Source: Candidatus Gallimonas merdigallinarum
GTDB taxonomy: Bacteria > Bacillota > Clostridia > Christensenellales > Borkfalkiaceae
Direction of reading: 5' to 3'
Assembly: GCA_904373325.1 (NCBI GenBank)
Contig: CAJFFP010000003.1
Location: 1-64,000 of the forward strand
DNA: 64,000 nt
Below the pieces are notes generated by a model. It was not told the origin of the DNA. It ran no database searches and saw only the letters and a program-made list of their open reading frames with translations. A program made the position numbers and the translations under genes. Positions 33,849 to 43,362 of the stretch are shown here, one piece after another (the stretch's first letter is position 1; each line of letters starts with the position of its first letter).

Positions 33849-34877
33849 GTGAAATATCTTCTCTTTACGGGCGGCGGCAGCGCGGGACACGTGACGCCCA
33901 ATCTTGCGGTGATGCAGGAGTTGCGCGGGCGGTGCAGGCTTGCCTATATGGGGACGGGCGGCATCGAAAAAACGCTCGTCGCCCCCTTCGGATGCGCTTA
34001 CTTCTGCGTGGAATGCCCCAAACTCGTCCGCTCGCTCACGCCGAAAAATCTTGCGCTTCCCTTCCGTCTGCGGGCGGCGCAGCGGCGCGCGCTCGAAATT
34101 TTACAGCGCGAAAAGCCCGATCTGGTATTTGCGAAGGGCGGCTATGCGAGCTATCCCGCCGTGTGGGCGGCGGCGAAACTGCACGTTCCCGTTCTGACGC
34201 ACGAGAGCGACCTCACCCCCGGGCTGTGCACGCGCATGGTGGCGAAACGCTGCGCGCACGTTCTGACTTCCTTCCCCGAGACGGCGGCAATGTTTTCCAA
34301 CGGCGTGTGCGTCGGGTCGCCTATCCGCCGCGAAATCTTCGGCGCGGACCGCGCACGCGCGCGCAGAAAGTACGGATTTGACGACGAGCCCCCCGTTCTG
34401 CTCGTGCTGGGCGGCGGCAGCGGCAGCCGCGCGCTCAACGAGGCGGTGAACGCGCATCTGGAAGAACTTCTGACGCGCTTTCATATTTTGCAGCTATGTG
34501 GCAAGGGAAACGTGACCCAATCGCCGCGCGGCTGTGTGCGGCTGGAATTTGAGCGGGATATGGGAAGCGCGTATGCGTGCGCCGATCTCGTCCTGTCGCG
34601 CGCGGGGAGCAATACGCTGTTTGAACTGCTCGCACTGAAAAAGCCCGCGCTGCTCGTTCCGCTCGAACGCTGTTCGCGCGGCGACCAGCTCAAAAACGCG
34701 CGCTATTTTGAGGAGAAAGGACTGTGCGCCGTTCTCCCCGAAAAGAAGCTCGGCGAACTCCCCTCCGCGCTCCTGCGCCTGTACGGAAGCGCGACGGTGC
34801 GCGACGCCCTTCTTGCGTACCGCTCCGAAAACGGCACGGAGCGCATTCTGCAAGAGATCCGCGCCGCGATCAGCTGA
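33849..34877 (+). CDS. murG: UDP-GlcNAc:undecaprenyl-PP-MurNAc-pentapeptide GlcNAc transferase
   Basis: A 342-residue glycosyltransferase making lipid II at the inner face of the membrane. LLFTGGGSAGHVTPNLAV is the first G-loop, VFAKGGYASYPAVWAA and LTHESDLTPGLCTRM are MurG signatures, LLVLGGGSGSRALNEAV is the second G-loop, and ADLVLSRAGSNTLFELLALKKPALLVPLE binds UDP-GlcNAc. I chose GTG 33849, where homology starts. It stands apart from any division cluster. It overlaps the convergent yunB by 8 nt. Confidence 0.95.
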   Translation: MKYLLFTGGGSAGHVTPNLAVMQELRGRCRLAYMGTGGIEKTLVAPFGCAYFCVECPKLVRSLTPKNLALPFRLRAAQRRALEILQREKPDLVFAKGGYASYPAVWAAAKLHVPVLTHESDLTPGLCTRMVAKRCAHVLTSFPETAAMFSNGVCVGSPIRREIFGADRARARRKYGFDDEPPVLLVLGGGSGSRALNEAVNAHLEELLTRFHILQLCGKGNVTQSPRGCVRLEFERDMGSAYACADLVLSRAGSNTLFELLALKKPALLVPLERCSRGDQLKNARYFEEKGLCAVLPEKKLGELPSALLRLYGSATVRDALLAYRSENGTERILQEIRAAIS

Positions 34878-35538
34878 CGGACGGCGCGAGCGTGTACCCC
34901 TTTCCGAAAATATCGCCCTGCAAATAGACGTTCGGGACTTCCCCCACGAGAATGCTCTCCGAAATGAGCACCTGCGAGATCGCGGAAAAGCGGTGCGTTT
35001 TCGCGGGCATGACGACGGACATCTCGCAGACGACTTCCAGATAGACGGAATGTTTGGTCTGATTGATGCCCGCGCTCTCGAACCCCGAAACAAAGCGGCA
35101 GGCGACCTCGGCAACGGGAATGATCTCCATATGGATCTCGGGACCGAACCCCGCCCATGCTTCGATGCCCGTGAACGCGCCGAGCGGAACCGCGATCCCC
35201 TCGTCGCACATTTCCTGCAAGAGCGCCTGCGCCTGATACGCCGTCTCGCGCGCGATGCGGTTGATCTCGACCGCGTCGCACGTGAGCGCCTGAATATCGC
35301 CGTCCGCGCCGCGCTCCACGTGAACGAGGTCGGAATAACGCACGCCGTCGGAGAGCGTCATGAACACCGCCTCGTTGACCGCCGTAGCGGCGCGGGCGCG
35401 AAGCTGCGCCTCCGCCGCAGAAGTCAGCACGCGCGTCACGTTCAGGTGCATACAGACGAGAAGCACGATGAGAAGGATCGCGGCGGCAATGAGAATGACG
35501 CGGCGGCGGATTTTGCTTTTTCGGGAGCGGTATTTCAC
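34870..35538 (-). CDS. yunB: Sporulation protein YunB
   Basis: A 222-residue protein with a basic N-terminus, one membrane helix (about 14-33) and an extracytoplasmic domain matching YunB: VNEAVFMTLSDGVRYSDLVHVERGADGDIQALTCDAVEINRIARE, GAFTGIEAWAGFGPEIHMEIIPVAEVACRFVSGFESAGINQTKHSVYLEV and GEVPNVYLQGDIF. In Bacillus it belongs to the mother-cell SigE regulon. Start is GTG 35538; just upstream lies CATAGAAT, close to a SigE -10 (CATACAAT), though the -35 is unclear. It supports a spore-forming ancestry. Confidence 0.92.
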   Translation of the reverse strand: MKYRSRKSKIRRRVILIAAAILLIVLLVCMHLNVTRVLTSAAEAQLRARAATAVNEAVFMTLSDGVRYSDLVHVERGADGDIQALTCDAVEINRIARETAYQAQALLQEMCDEGIAVPLGAFTGIEAWAGFGPEIHMEIIPVAEVACRFVSGFESAGINQTKHSVYLEVVCEMSVVMPAKTHRFSAISQVLISESILVGEVPNVYLQGDIFGKGYTLAPSVS

Positions 35539-35586
35539 CCTCTATTCTATGCGCCCGCACGCACGGAAATACACTGCAAAAAATAT

Positions 35587-35613
35587 GGGCGCGGAAAGCA
35601 ACCGCTTTCCGCG
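35587..35613. terminator. Terminator between yunB and the YjzC-like gene
   Basis: GGGCGCGGAAAGC pairs perfectly with GCTTTCCGCGCCC around AACC, with T-rich sequence on both sides; ends the YjzC-like transcript on the minus strand. Confidence 0.85.
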
Positions 35614-35632
35614 CCCGTTTTCTCTTATGCGA

Positions 35633-35785
35633 TCAGTCGTTGGATTCGTAGTGGCAATCCGAACGCTGCGTGGGAGGCATCGTCTCGCCTTCGCCCACGT
35701 AAATGGTGTTCACGACGTTGCCCTGTGCGTCAACGACGTTGTACGAACCCGTCTTAGGACAGGTATCACCGCAATTAAGTCTCAT
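35633..35785 (-). CDS. Small YjzC-like protein
   Basis: A 50-residue protein beginning MRLNCGDTCPKTGSYNVVD and containing VNTIYVGEGETMPPTQRSDCHYE. The plan (short polar start, P-x-S/T-G-x-Y, then G-E-T-x-P-P-T near the end) resembles YjzC-like small proteins of Firmicutes. GGAGG lies 6 nt before the ATG and a strong terminator follows, supporting expression. Three Cys residues (5, 9, 46) could bind a metal. It sits directly beside the structured repeat element. Function unknown. Confidence 0.75.
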   Translation of the reverse strand: MRLNCGDTCPKTGSYNVVDAQGNVVNTIYVGEGETMPPTQRSDCHYESND

Positions 35786-35802
35786 GATTCACCTCCGATA
35801 TA

Positions 35803-36082
35803 ATACTGTAAGGAAACAATGCGAACCACGCCTTTGGCGGAATCTTTTCGGCAACTTTTTACTCATCTTTCTTGCAATACCTTGTATTGCGGCGTCATCT
35901 TCGCAAAAATCTGACGCGAAAATCTTCTCGCCAAAGGTGCAAAGCAATCAAAAGCGGCAAGACGGGCGGCAGACGAGGTGTAACCCGCAGCGCGTGCCGT
36001 GCGGCACGGATAAGAGTTTCAACAAAGTATGAGCGCCTCAACTTCCGCTTTTGATCGAGTTCGTATCGCTCCCTTACAGTAT
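35803..36082. repeat. 280-bp structured intergenic element with terminal inverted repeats
   Basis: The ends are ATACTGTAAGG (35803-35813) and CCTTACAGTAT (36072-36082), with complementarity extending through CGAAC/GTTCG (35822-35826 and 36059-36063), about 20 of 24 bp. Inside are nested inverted pairs: CCTTTGGCG (35831) with CGCCAAAGG (35929-35937), GCGTCA with TGACGC (35892 to 35917), GCAATAC-CTT-GTATTGC (35874-35890), and ATCAAAAGCGG (35948) with CCGCTTTTGAT (36045-36055). No convincing ORF. It looks like a MITE or a structured RNA gene; no second copy lies in this window. Confidence 0.7.
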
Positions 36083-36126
36083 CTTGCGGAGGTTTGCCCC
36101 TTTTATGCGGCGATCGGGGAAAAATT

Positions 36127-36963
36127 TTAATACAGCCCCAGCGCGTTCAGCCAGAAGCACCCGAGCGAAAGGCACAGCAGGTACACGCTGAACCACATAT
36201 AATTTGCCTTGCGGATAATTTTGAGCATCCACTTGATGGCGAGGAAGCCGAACACCGCGGAGAGCACGACGCCGAAGATCATGCCCACGATTTCCGCTCC
36301 GCCGATCCCCGTAAATACGGAGGGCTGACCCTGCGCGACGTCCACAACGCCGCCCGCGACCTCAACGAGGAAACTTCCCAAAATGACGGGAATACTCATG
36401 AGGAAGGAGAAACTCGCGACCTCTTCGCGCTTTGCTCCCGCCACCGTTCCCGCAACGATGGTCGAACCGCTGCGCGAGATCCCGGGGAAGAGCGCGACCG
36501 CCTGCATCAGCCCCATCGGAACGGCGCTGCCCCAGCCGAGCGGCTTGGGCGACTTCTGGCGCTTTGCGATCAGTTCGCAGATGAGGAGCATGAGCGCCGT
36601 GATCGCAAAACAGAGCGCAAGGTACAAAAGTCCCGTATCCCCTGCAAAGAGCGAATCGATCTCGTCGCTGAACAGCAGTCCGACCACGCCCGCGGGAATG
36701 GTCGCGACGATGAGCATCAGCAGCGTTTTGAACGGCTTTTTAAAGAGCGCGGCAATATCTTTGCGGAACACGATGACGACGGCGATGAGCGTGCCGAGGT
36801 GCATCATAATGTTGATGAACGTCATTGCGCCGCCCGCGGTATCGAACCCGAGCAGTTTTTGAAGCAGCGTAAGGTGACCGCTCGACGAGACGGGCAAAAA
36901 CTCCGTAAGTCCCTGCACGACGCCCAGAACGGACGATTTCCAGATGGCTTCCCAAAATCCCAT
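36127..36963 (-). CDS. uppP: Undecaprenyl-diphosphatase
   Basis: A 278-residue membrane enzyme of the UppP/BacA family that recycles undecaprenyl pyrophosphate for cell-wall synthesis and can confer bacitracin resistance. GVVQGLTEFLPVSSSGHL is the Glu-rich box and LFPGISRSGSTI the Arg/Ser box; both catalytic motifs are complete. Eight helices are visible. ATG 36963 has GGAGAG upstream. It stands alone. Confidence 0.96.
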   Translation of the reverse strand: MGFWEAIWKSSVLGVVQGLTEFLPVSSSGHLTLLQKLLGFDTAGGAMTFINIMMHLGTLIAVVIVFRKDIAALFKKPFKTLLMLIVATIPAGVVGLLFSDEIDSLFAGDTGLLYLALCFAITALMLLICELIAKRQKSPKPLGWGSAVPMGLMQAVALFPGISRSGSTIVAGTVAGAKREEVASFSFLMSIPVILGSFLVEVAGGVVDVAQGQPSVFTGIGGAEIVGMIFGVVLSAVFGFLAIKWMLKIIRKANYMWFSVYLLCLSLGCFWLNALGLY

Positions 36964-37059
36964 AAATACTCTCCCTGAATATTCCCTCAAAAGGTATCCG
37001 AAAAACAGAAATACGCTGATTGGCGGCGAGGCTTCTCAGCGTGTTTCCGAATTTTGATC

Positions 37060-39213
37060 TCAGGTCTCGGAATCCAGTCCGGAGAGATCGGCGTAGCGGT
37101 CTTCATAGACCGTCGCGCAGGAGGTGTAGGCGTTGATCGCCTTCGTCCTCTGCACGTTCGTGTACTGATCGACGATGTCCGTGCGGAGCGCCTCGTAGAA
37201 GAGGTTGGAGAACGTCCCCTCTACGTCTTTCTGCGCGTCGTCATAACTGAACGGCGTAAGGTTGCCCTCCGTGAACGAGAACGTGCAGTAGATGATGTGC
37301 CAGCCGTAATCGGTGGCGACGACCACATAATTGCCCGCGCCGAGGCGGCAGACATACTGCGCCGCATACTCGAACTCATCGACGTAATCGGTATTGCCGG
37401 TAATGACGGAATAGCCGAGGTAGGTATTCAGCCCCGCCGTATCCGTATTATACGCAAAGGAAAGCTCGTTGATGGCAGAATAGACGACGTTTTCCGCCGA
37501 ACCTGCAAGGAACATTTCGTTCGCGTTGAAACCGCCGTCGAAATTGACGGAACCTGCATAGTAGATGAACTTGCTGTAATCGACGGTATTGTCGGCGTTG
37601 TAGTAATCGGACGCGGGTCTCGAATAGTATTCGTCTTTATTTGCGGCGTCAATGGGAGTCAGCGTGCCATCTTCCCCGTTTACGTAACTGCCGCTTGCGG
37701 AGTAGGTGGTATCGCCATCTTTCGTGACGGCATCCTGTGCCGCCTTGGAGTTGAGGTAGTCCTCCATTTCCGCAATGAAGCGGTCAATGTCGATACGCGC
37801 GGGCGTTGCGACGTTCTTATCCTCATTATACGTTCCGTTGTAGGTATACATTCCGAAGTAGTTGGGAATGCGCTCGTAACGGGAATTATCCGAAATGCCG
37901 TCCTCGAAGAAGAGGAGATTGCGCGCGTCCTGATTGTCGCCCGTGCCCTTATAGGCACCTTCGGTCTTCGACGCGTCGAACGAGTAATCGGTCGCGCCCG
38001 TGATCCATGTGCCGCGCTGGTCGGTGCCGCGCAGGCTTTGAAGCAGTTCGGCGCGGTATGCGAATTTGTTGCTGCGCCACGTCTCCGTTGCGGAGTCGTA
38101 GTCGTTATGATAGTTGGTGAGATCGTTGGTCTGCGTCGTCGTGAACGGAATGAGAATGTTGACGACAAAACCGTACCCCGCCTCGGGCGCGGTGAGCACG
38201 AAGGAATCGTCCGCCATGCCGTCGAGCGCGGTCTCGAACGTGGATTCGTCGGCAAACGCGGTCGTCTGGCGGGAAAGCGCCGTATCGTACTCGGTTTTCA
38301 CCTGATCTTCGGTGAAATCTGCAAGCGCCTCCTGCTCGTACTTGTCGGCAAGTTTGCTGATGAGTTGATCTTCATACGCGCTGCGCAGTTCGAGCTTATA
38401 ATAGGAGAGCGATTCGATGTCCGTGACGTCGTCGCCCGCGGAAACGAGGTTGTTGGAGCGCAGGTTCGCAAGGAAGGCGCTGTACGCTCTCTGACGCGTG
38501 GTCGGCGTGGAGCCTTCCACCGTCTCGTAGCTGCCGCAGTTGGCGGCGGCGTTGCTGCCCGTATAAACCTTATACGATTCGTCGTAATACGTGTCGCTCT
38601 CCGTATCGACGCCCGTCGGCGTGGTGCGCGCGGTCTCGGAAGAGCTTGTATCGCTCTGCGCGTCGATGATGCTCTCTTCCTGCGTGTCGATGGTGTTGTT
38701 GAACATGACGCGGGTGCGGTACTGCGCGAGTTTGATCTCGTCCTCATCGAGGAAGTACGCAACGGCTGCGAGCGCCTTGTCCTCCTCCGTCTCCGCCGCA
38801 TCGATCGCAGCGTTCAGCTTCTCCATCGTATACGTCCCGCCGTCGGCGTTGCCGTTGGCAAGCAGATATACCATGGAATGCTGCACGTAGATAGCGCGGT
38901 TCACGAGCGTATCGGAGATGAGCGCGAACGTATCGTAATACGTCAGCCCCTGCTGCTGCATGATGGAATACCCCGTCGAAACAAAGTACGCCACCATTTC
39001 CAACTTGGTGATCTCCGTGGTGCTGACCGCATCTTTATAAGCGGCATACTTGCCGCCTTCGGCAAAATCTTCGCTCTGCGAAATATTCACTTCCGCAATG
39101 ACCTGCTCGTAATCGCGTTCGAGGTTGGTCGAAATCAGATCGCATCCTGCGAACATTGCAGTTCCGAGCGCGGCTGCAAGCGCGACCGCCGCAACTTTTG
39201 TTGTTTTCCTCAT
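37060..39213 (-). CDS. Large lipoprotein, SurA/PrsA-like, unproven
   Basis: A 717-residue exported lipoprotein: basic start, hydrophobic stretch, lipobox FAGC with Cys24. The mature part is acidic, rich in Tyr, Asp, Thr and Asn. EITKLEMVAYFVSTGYSIMQQQGLTYYDTFALISDTLVNRAIYVQHS resembles the N-terminal chaperone helices of SurA/PrsA foldases, and YGWHIIYCTF near residue 655 resembles the G-(Y/W)-H-I-I strand of parvulin domains. The protein is more than twice the length of PrsA, so a large insertion or a divergent domain lies between. Position immediately after mfd matches that of PrsA-like genes in other Firmicutes. SD GGAG. Confidence 0.65.
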   Translation of the reverse strand: MRKTTKVAAVALAAALGTAMFAGCDLISTNLERDYEQVIAEVNISQSEDFAEGGKYAAYKDAVSTTEITKLEMVAYFVSTGYSIMQQQGLTYYDTFALISDTLVNRAIYVQHSMVYLLANGNADGGTYTMEKLNAAIDAAETEEDKALAAVAYFLDEDEIKLAQYRTRVMFNNTIDTQEESIIDAQSDTSSSETARTTPTGVDTESDTYYDESYKVYTGSNAAANCGSYETVEGSTPTTRQRAYSAFLANLRSNNLVSAGDDVTDIESLSYYKLELRSAYEDQLISKLADKYEQEALADFTEDQVKTEYDTALSRQTTAFADESTFETALDGMADDSFVLTAPEAGYGFVVNILIPFTTTQTNDLTNYHNDYDSATETWRSNKFAYRAELLQSLRGTDQRGTWITGATDYSFDASKTEGAYKGTGDNQDARNLLFFEDGISDNSRYERIPNYFGMYTYNGTYNEDKNVATPARIDIDRFIAEMEDYLNSKAAQDAVTKDGDTTYSASGSYVNGEDGTLTPIDAANKDEYYSRPASDYYNADNTVDYSKFIYYAGSVNFDGGFNANEMFLAGSAENVVYSAINELSFAYNTDTAGLNTYLGYSVITGNTDYVDEFEYAAQYVCRLGAGNYVVVATDYGWHIIYCTFSFTEGNLTPFSYDDAQKDVEGTFSNLFYEALRTDIVDQYTNVQRTKAINAYTSCATVYEDRYADLSGLDSET

Positions 39214-39320
39214 GATCTACTCCGGCAAAAACATCTTGACCGCATAACCGATATGCAGTCGCATTATCTGAACCATTATATCTTATTTTAGCAAAATTCG
39301 CAATGATTTCGCAGTGAAAA

Positions 39321-42300
39321 TCATGTAAAACTTCTTGCAAACTTCAAAAATTTCGTCATGAACACCATCGTCTTTCCGCCGTCGCCCTGCGGACGGAAGG
39401 TAATGACGGGCGCGCTCGTCATATCCAGCCCCACCGCGCCGCGGTATTTTTCCATTGCGGCGGATAATCCCTCCGAAGCGAGCGCGTCGAGCGAGGCGAA
39501 CGTGAGCGCGCCGCCCTTGCGCCCCACCGAGATTTTTTTGACGCGGAAGGGCACGGCGTAGCTCTTCAATACGGCGATGATGAGCAGGTTGAGCGTCTCG
39601 GGCGGGAGCGGACCGTAGGTCTCCTCCATCGAAAGGCACACGCGCTTGTAATCGTCGAGCGAGCGGATCTCCGCGATCTGCTTGTAGCAGTCCATGCGCC
39701 CCGCGTTGGATTCGACGTACCGTTCGGGAATGAACGCCGTCGCCTTGATGTCGAGATCGACGCTCTCCTGCCGTTCGCCCGTGATCTCCTCTTTCAGGAT
39801 CTTGGCGTACAGCTCGTAGCCGACCTTATCCATATGCCCGTGCTGTTCCGCGCCGAGCACGTTCCCCGCGCCGCGGATTTCCAGATCGCGCATGGCGATC
39901 TTGAACCCCGAGCCGAGCTCGGTGAACTGCATGATGGCTTTGAGCCGCTCGGCGGCGGTATTCGTCATGACGCGTTCGGGCTTATAAGTAAAGTACGCGT
40001 GCGCGAGGCGCGTGCCGCGCCCCACCCTGCCGCGGAGCTGATAGAGCTGGGAAATGCCCAGCTTATCCGCGTCGATGACGATGAGCGTGTTCGCGTTGGG
40101 GAGGTCGATGCCGTTTTCGATGATCGTCGTCGTGACGAGCACGTCGTATTCGCCGCGGTAGAACCCGAAAACGTTCTTTTCGAGCGTCGCCTTATCCATT
40201 CTTCCGTGCGCCACGCAGACGCGCGCTTCCGGCACAAACTCCGAGAGCCGCCTTGCATAGGTGTAGATGCTCTCGACGCGGTTATACAGCAGAAAGATCT
40301 GCCCGCCGCGCGCGATCTCTCTCAGGCACGCATCGCGGACGAGCGTCTCCGTCTCTTCGGCGACGTACGTCTGCACGGGTACGCGGGCGTGCGGCGGCGT
40401 CTGAATGGTGGAGATGTCGCGGATCCCCGACAGCGAGAGGTGCAGCGTGCGCGGAATGGGCGTCGCCGTCATGGTCAGGCAGTCCACGTTCCGCTTGTAG
40501 TTCTTGATTTTTTCCTTATGCTCCACGCCGAACCGCTGTTCTTCGTCGAGAATGAGCAGCCCCAGATCGCGGAACTTCACGTCGGCGGAGAGCAGGCGGT
40601 GCGTGCCGATGAGCAGATCGACGTCCCCCTTTTGTAGCTTCTGTAAAATATCCGCCTGTTCTCGTTCGGTGCGGAAGCGGTTGAGGCACGCCACGCGCAC
40701 GCCGAACTCCTCCATGCGCGCCTTCGCCGTGGAAAAATGCTGTTCGCTTAAAACGGTGCTGGGACACATGAGCGCCGCCTGCCGCCCCGCAAGAATGCAC
40801 AGGTACGCCGCGCGGAGCGCGACTTCCGTTTTGCCGAACCCCACGTCGCCGCACAGGAGACGGTCCATGACCTTCTCCGAGCGCATATCCGCCAGAATTT
40901 CTTCGGTAGAGACCGCCTGATCGGGCGTATCCTCGTACGGGAACGCCGCGCGGAATTCGTCCATCTCCTCGAAATAATCGGGGAAAACGTACCCCTTCCG
41001 CTCCTGCCGCTCAGCATAGAGCGCTTTCAGATCGAAGGCAAGTTTTTTGAGCGACGCGCGCACGCGCGCCTTGACGCGTTCAAATTCGCCGCCGCCGATC
41101 TTGGAGAGCGCGGGCGCGTCCCCGCCCATGTATTTGGAGAGCACGTCCATCTGCTCGACGGGAACGTGCAGCACGTCTCCGTCCTTATAGGCGAGGGAGA
41201 CGTACTCCTTCGTGCCGTCCGTCGTCTCGATGCGCTGAATGCCCGTCACCCGCCCCACGCCGTACGTTTCATGCACGGCGTAATCGCCGATCTCGGGCGC
41301 AAAGAAGAGGTCGCCGCGCTTCTTTTTGATGCGGCGGGCGGGCGCGCTCTTGGGGAAGAGATCGCCCGCGCCGATGACGGCGAGCTTGCATTCGTGCAGG
41401 ACGAAGCCCTGTTCCAGCCCCTCCTCCATGACGGCAAATCCCGCAAAATCGGAGAGCCGCGCGGGGAGCGATACGGGCGTGAGATATTCCTCGGTGAGCG
41501 TTTCCCGCAGTTTTGCGGCGCGTTCGGGCGTTCCGCAGTACATCATCACGCGGTATCCCGTCCGTTTCCACGCCTTCAGATCGACGATCAGATCGGGCAT
41601 CGAACCCTGATACCGCCGCGCGGGCGTGGCGGTAAAGTTGAAAATTTTCAGCGGATCGAAAAATCCGATATTGCCCGCGAACGTTTGCAGGGCGAGCGTG
41701 CGGAAGTCGGTAAACCGCTCCATGCGCGCGGCGGGAACGTACTGTTCCAAGGAAAACGGAAAGACTTCGCCCCCCTTCGCAAGTTCGGAATAGCGTTCGT
41801 AATGCTCCTTGTAAAGCCCCTCGATCTTGTCGCGGACGAGCTTGCTCTCGTCGAAGATGAGGAGCGTATCGCGCGGGAGCACGGAGAAAATATCGCCTGC
41901 GTTTTCAAGGACGGGCAGCACGAAATCGGTGGGCGTGCCGCTCTCCACGTCGGAGGCGATCGCCGTCATGCGGGAGTAGGCGGCGGAAGAGGACGCCTTT
42001 TTCGCCGCGTCGCGCATGAGCCCGACGACCCGCTCCCGCTCCCCTTCGCCGTAGCTCGCGTCCGTCGCCGCAACAATGTCAATGCGGGAAAGCTTGGGAT
42101 AGCGCTCCCCCGTGATTTCGTCGTACGGTTTGATGCTCTCCACCTCGTCGCCGAAAAAGTCGATGCGGACGGGGTGTTCGCAGTTGACGGGATAAATGTC
42201 GAGCACGTCGCCGCGGACGGCGAACGTTCCCTTGCTCTCGGGCGCGGCGTCCCGCACGTATCCCGCCGCAACGAGCGACTCCACGAGCGCGCGCATCTCC

Positions 42301-42710
42301 GTCTCTTTGCCCGTTTCCAGCGAAAAAACGGCAAGTTTTTTGGGAACGAGCTGGCAGACCGCCTCCACGTCGCACACCAGAACTTCCGCGCCCGCCTGCC
42401 ATTTCCAGAGCGCGGTGAGGCGGCGGAAGAGCGCGTCGCGCGAGCCTGCGCGGCGGAAGGTGAGCACCTCGTCTTTGGCGGCGAGAAGCGCGACTTCCTT
42501 TCCCGAAAGCACGGCAATGCTCTCCGCCGCGCGCTTTGCGGTGAGCGCGTCCGCCGCGATATATACGACCCGCCCCGCAAACATGGAGGCGATCAGATAT
42601 TTCTGCGCGTCGGACACCCCGAAAACGGCAGTCGGCACGCCGTTTTGTACAGACGCGCCGAGCAGAGGATAGTCCCCGTTCAGATATTCAAAGGCAAAAA
42701 AATCTCTCAT
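39321..42710 (-). CDS. mfd: Transcription-repair coupling factor
   Basis: A 1129-residue ATP-dependent translocase that removes stalled RNA polymerase and recruits UvrA. It has the UvrB-like N-terminal domains (D1-D3), the RNA polymerase interaction domain (GDYAVHETYGVGRVTGIQRIE), and RecG-like helicase motifs: LLCGDVGFGKTEVALRAAY (Walker A), LLILDEEQRFGVEHKEKIK (DEEQ box), TMTATPIPRTLHLSLSGIRDIS. Complete length. It overlaps pth by ATGA. Confidence 0.97.
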   Translation of the reverse strand: MRDFFAFEYLNGDYPLLGASVQNGVPTAVFGVSDAQKYLIASMFAGRVVYIAADALTAKRAAESIAVLSGKEVALLAAKDEVLTFRRAGSRDALFRRLTALWKWQAGAEVLVCDVEAVCQLVPKKLAVFSLETGKETEMRALVESLVAAGYVRDAAPESKGTFAVRGDVLDIYPVNCEHPVRIDFFGDEVESIKPYDEITGERYPKLSRIDIVAATDASYGEGERERVVGLMRDAAKKASSSAAYSRMTAIASDVESGTPTDFVLPVLENAGDIFSVLPRDTLLIFDESKLVRDKIEGLYKEHYERYSELAKGGEVFPFSLEQYVPAARMERFTDFRTLALQTFAGNIGFFDPLKIFNFTATPARRYQGSMPDLIVDLKAWKRTGYRVMMYCGTPERAAKLRETLTEEYLTPVSLPARLSDFAGFAVMEEGLEQGFVLHECKLAVIGAGDLFPKSAPARRIKKKRGDLFFAPEIGDYAVHETYGVGRVTGIQRIETTDGTKEYVSLAYKDGDVLHVPVEQMDVLSKYMGGDAPALSKIGGGEFERVKARVRASLKKLAFDLKALYAERQERKGYVFPDYFEEMDEFRAAFPYEDTPDQAVSTEEILADMRSEKVMDRLLCGDVGFGKTEVALRAAYLCILAGRQAALMCPSTVLSEQHFSTAKARMEEFGVRVACLNRFRTEREQADILQKLQKGDVDLLIGTHRLLSADVKFRDLGLLILDEEQRFGVEHKEKIKNYKRNVDCLTMTATPIPRTLHLSLSGIRDISTIQTPPHARVPVQTYVAEETETLVRDACLREIARGGQIFLLYNRVESIYTYARRLSEFVPEARVCVAHGRMDKATLEKNVFGFYRGEYDVLVTTTIIENGIDLPNANTLIVIDADKLGISQLYQLRGRVGRGTRLAHAYFTYKPERVMTNTAAERLKAIMQFTELGSGFKIAMRDLEIRGAGNVLGAEQHGHMDKVGYELYAKILKEEITGERQESVDLDIKATAFIPERYVESNAGRMDCYKQIAEIRSLDDYKRVCLSMEETYGPLPPETLNLLIIAVLKSYAVPFRVKKISVGRKGGALTFASLDALASEGLSAAMEKYRGAVGLDMTSAPVITFRPQGDGGKTMVFMTKFLKFARSFT

Positions 42711-43270
42711 CCGTTATACCTGTTCATGACAAGGTCGAGCCGCTCCCCCTTCGCCAGCGCGACAGCCGCCTCCGCGGCGCGTCCGCACGCGGCGGAAAAG
42801 AGGTCGTAATCTTCCTTCTTCACTTCGGACAGCACATAATTGATAATGGGAATGTTCACCGCCTCGTCGCGGATGCCGATGCGGATGCGGGCAAACTCCG
42901 TCATGCCCGTTTCGGCAATGATCGAACGCATTCCGTTGTGCGTGCCCGCGCTGCCCGACGGACGGATCCGGACGTGGCCCTTGGGCAGGTCGTAATCGTC
43001 GTATATGACGACGATCTCTTCGGGCGTGAGCTTATAGCGCGCCATGAGCTGTTTGACGGCGCGCCCCGAGGCGTTCATATAGGTGAGCGGACGGGCGACG
43101 AGCACCTTCTCCCCGCCGAGATGCCCTTCCGCAACGCTTGCCTCGCACTCCTTTTTTTTGAATTTCGCATTGAGGAGCGCCGCCGCGTCGCCCGCGGCGA
43201 GAAAGCCCATGTTGTGAAAGGTCTTGAAATATTTTTCTTCGGGATTGCCCAATCCGACAATGAGAAACAT
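42707..43270 (-). CDS. pth: Peptidyl-tRNA hydrolase
   Basis: A 187-residue esterase releasing peptidyl-tRNA drop-offs. FLIVGLGNPEEKYFKTFHNMGF holds the catalytic His and Asn; RPLTYMNASGRAVKQL, VIYDDYDLPKGHVRIRPSGSAGTHNGMRSI complete the signature. GGAGG precedes the ATG. The pth-mfd order is conserved in Firmicutes. Confidence 0.97.
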   Translation of the reverse strand: MFLIVGLGNPEEKYFKTFHNMGFLAAGDAAALLNAKFKKKECEASVAEGHLGGEKVLVARPLTYMNASGRAVKQLMARYKLTPEEIVVIYDDYDLPKGHVRIRPSGSAGTHNGMRSIIAETGMTEFARIRIGIRDEAVNIPIINYVLSEVKKEDYDLFSAACGRAAEAAVALAKGERLDLVMNRYNG

Positions 43271-43329
43271 CGTGTTGCCTCCGTATCGTTTAAAAAGGGG
43301 CGGAAAACGCCTTGCTCCGCCCTTCTCGG

Positions 43330-43361
43330 AAAAAACGCCGCCATCATGCGGCGGCGTTTTT
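43330..43361. terminator. Terminator after prs
   Basis: AAAAACGCCGC-CATCAT-GCGGCGTTTTT, 2 nt past the prs stop on the minus strand. Confidence 0.9.
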
Positions 43362-43362
43362 A

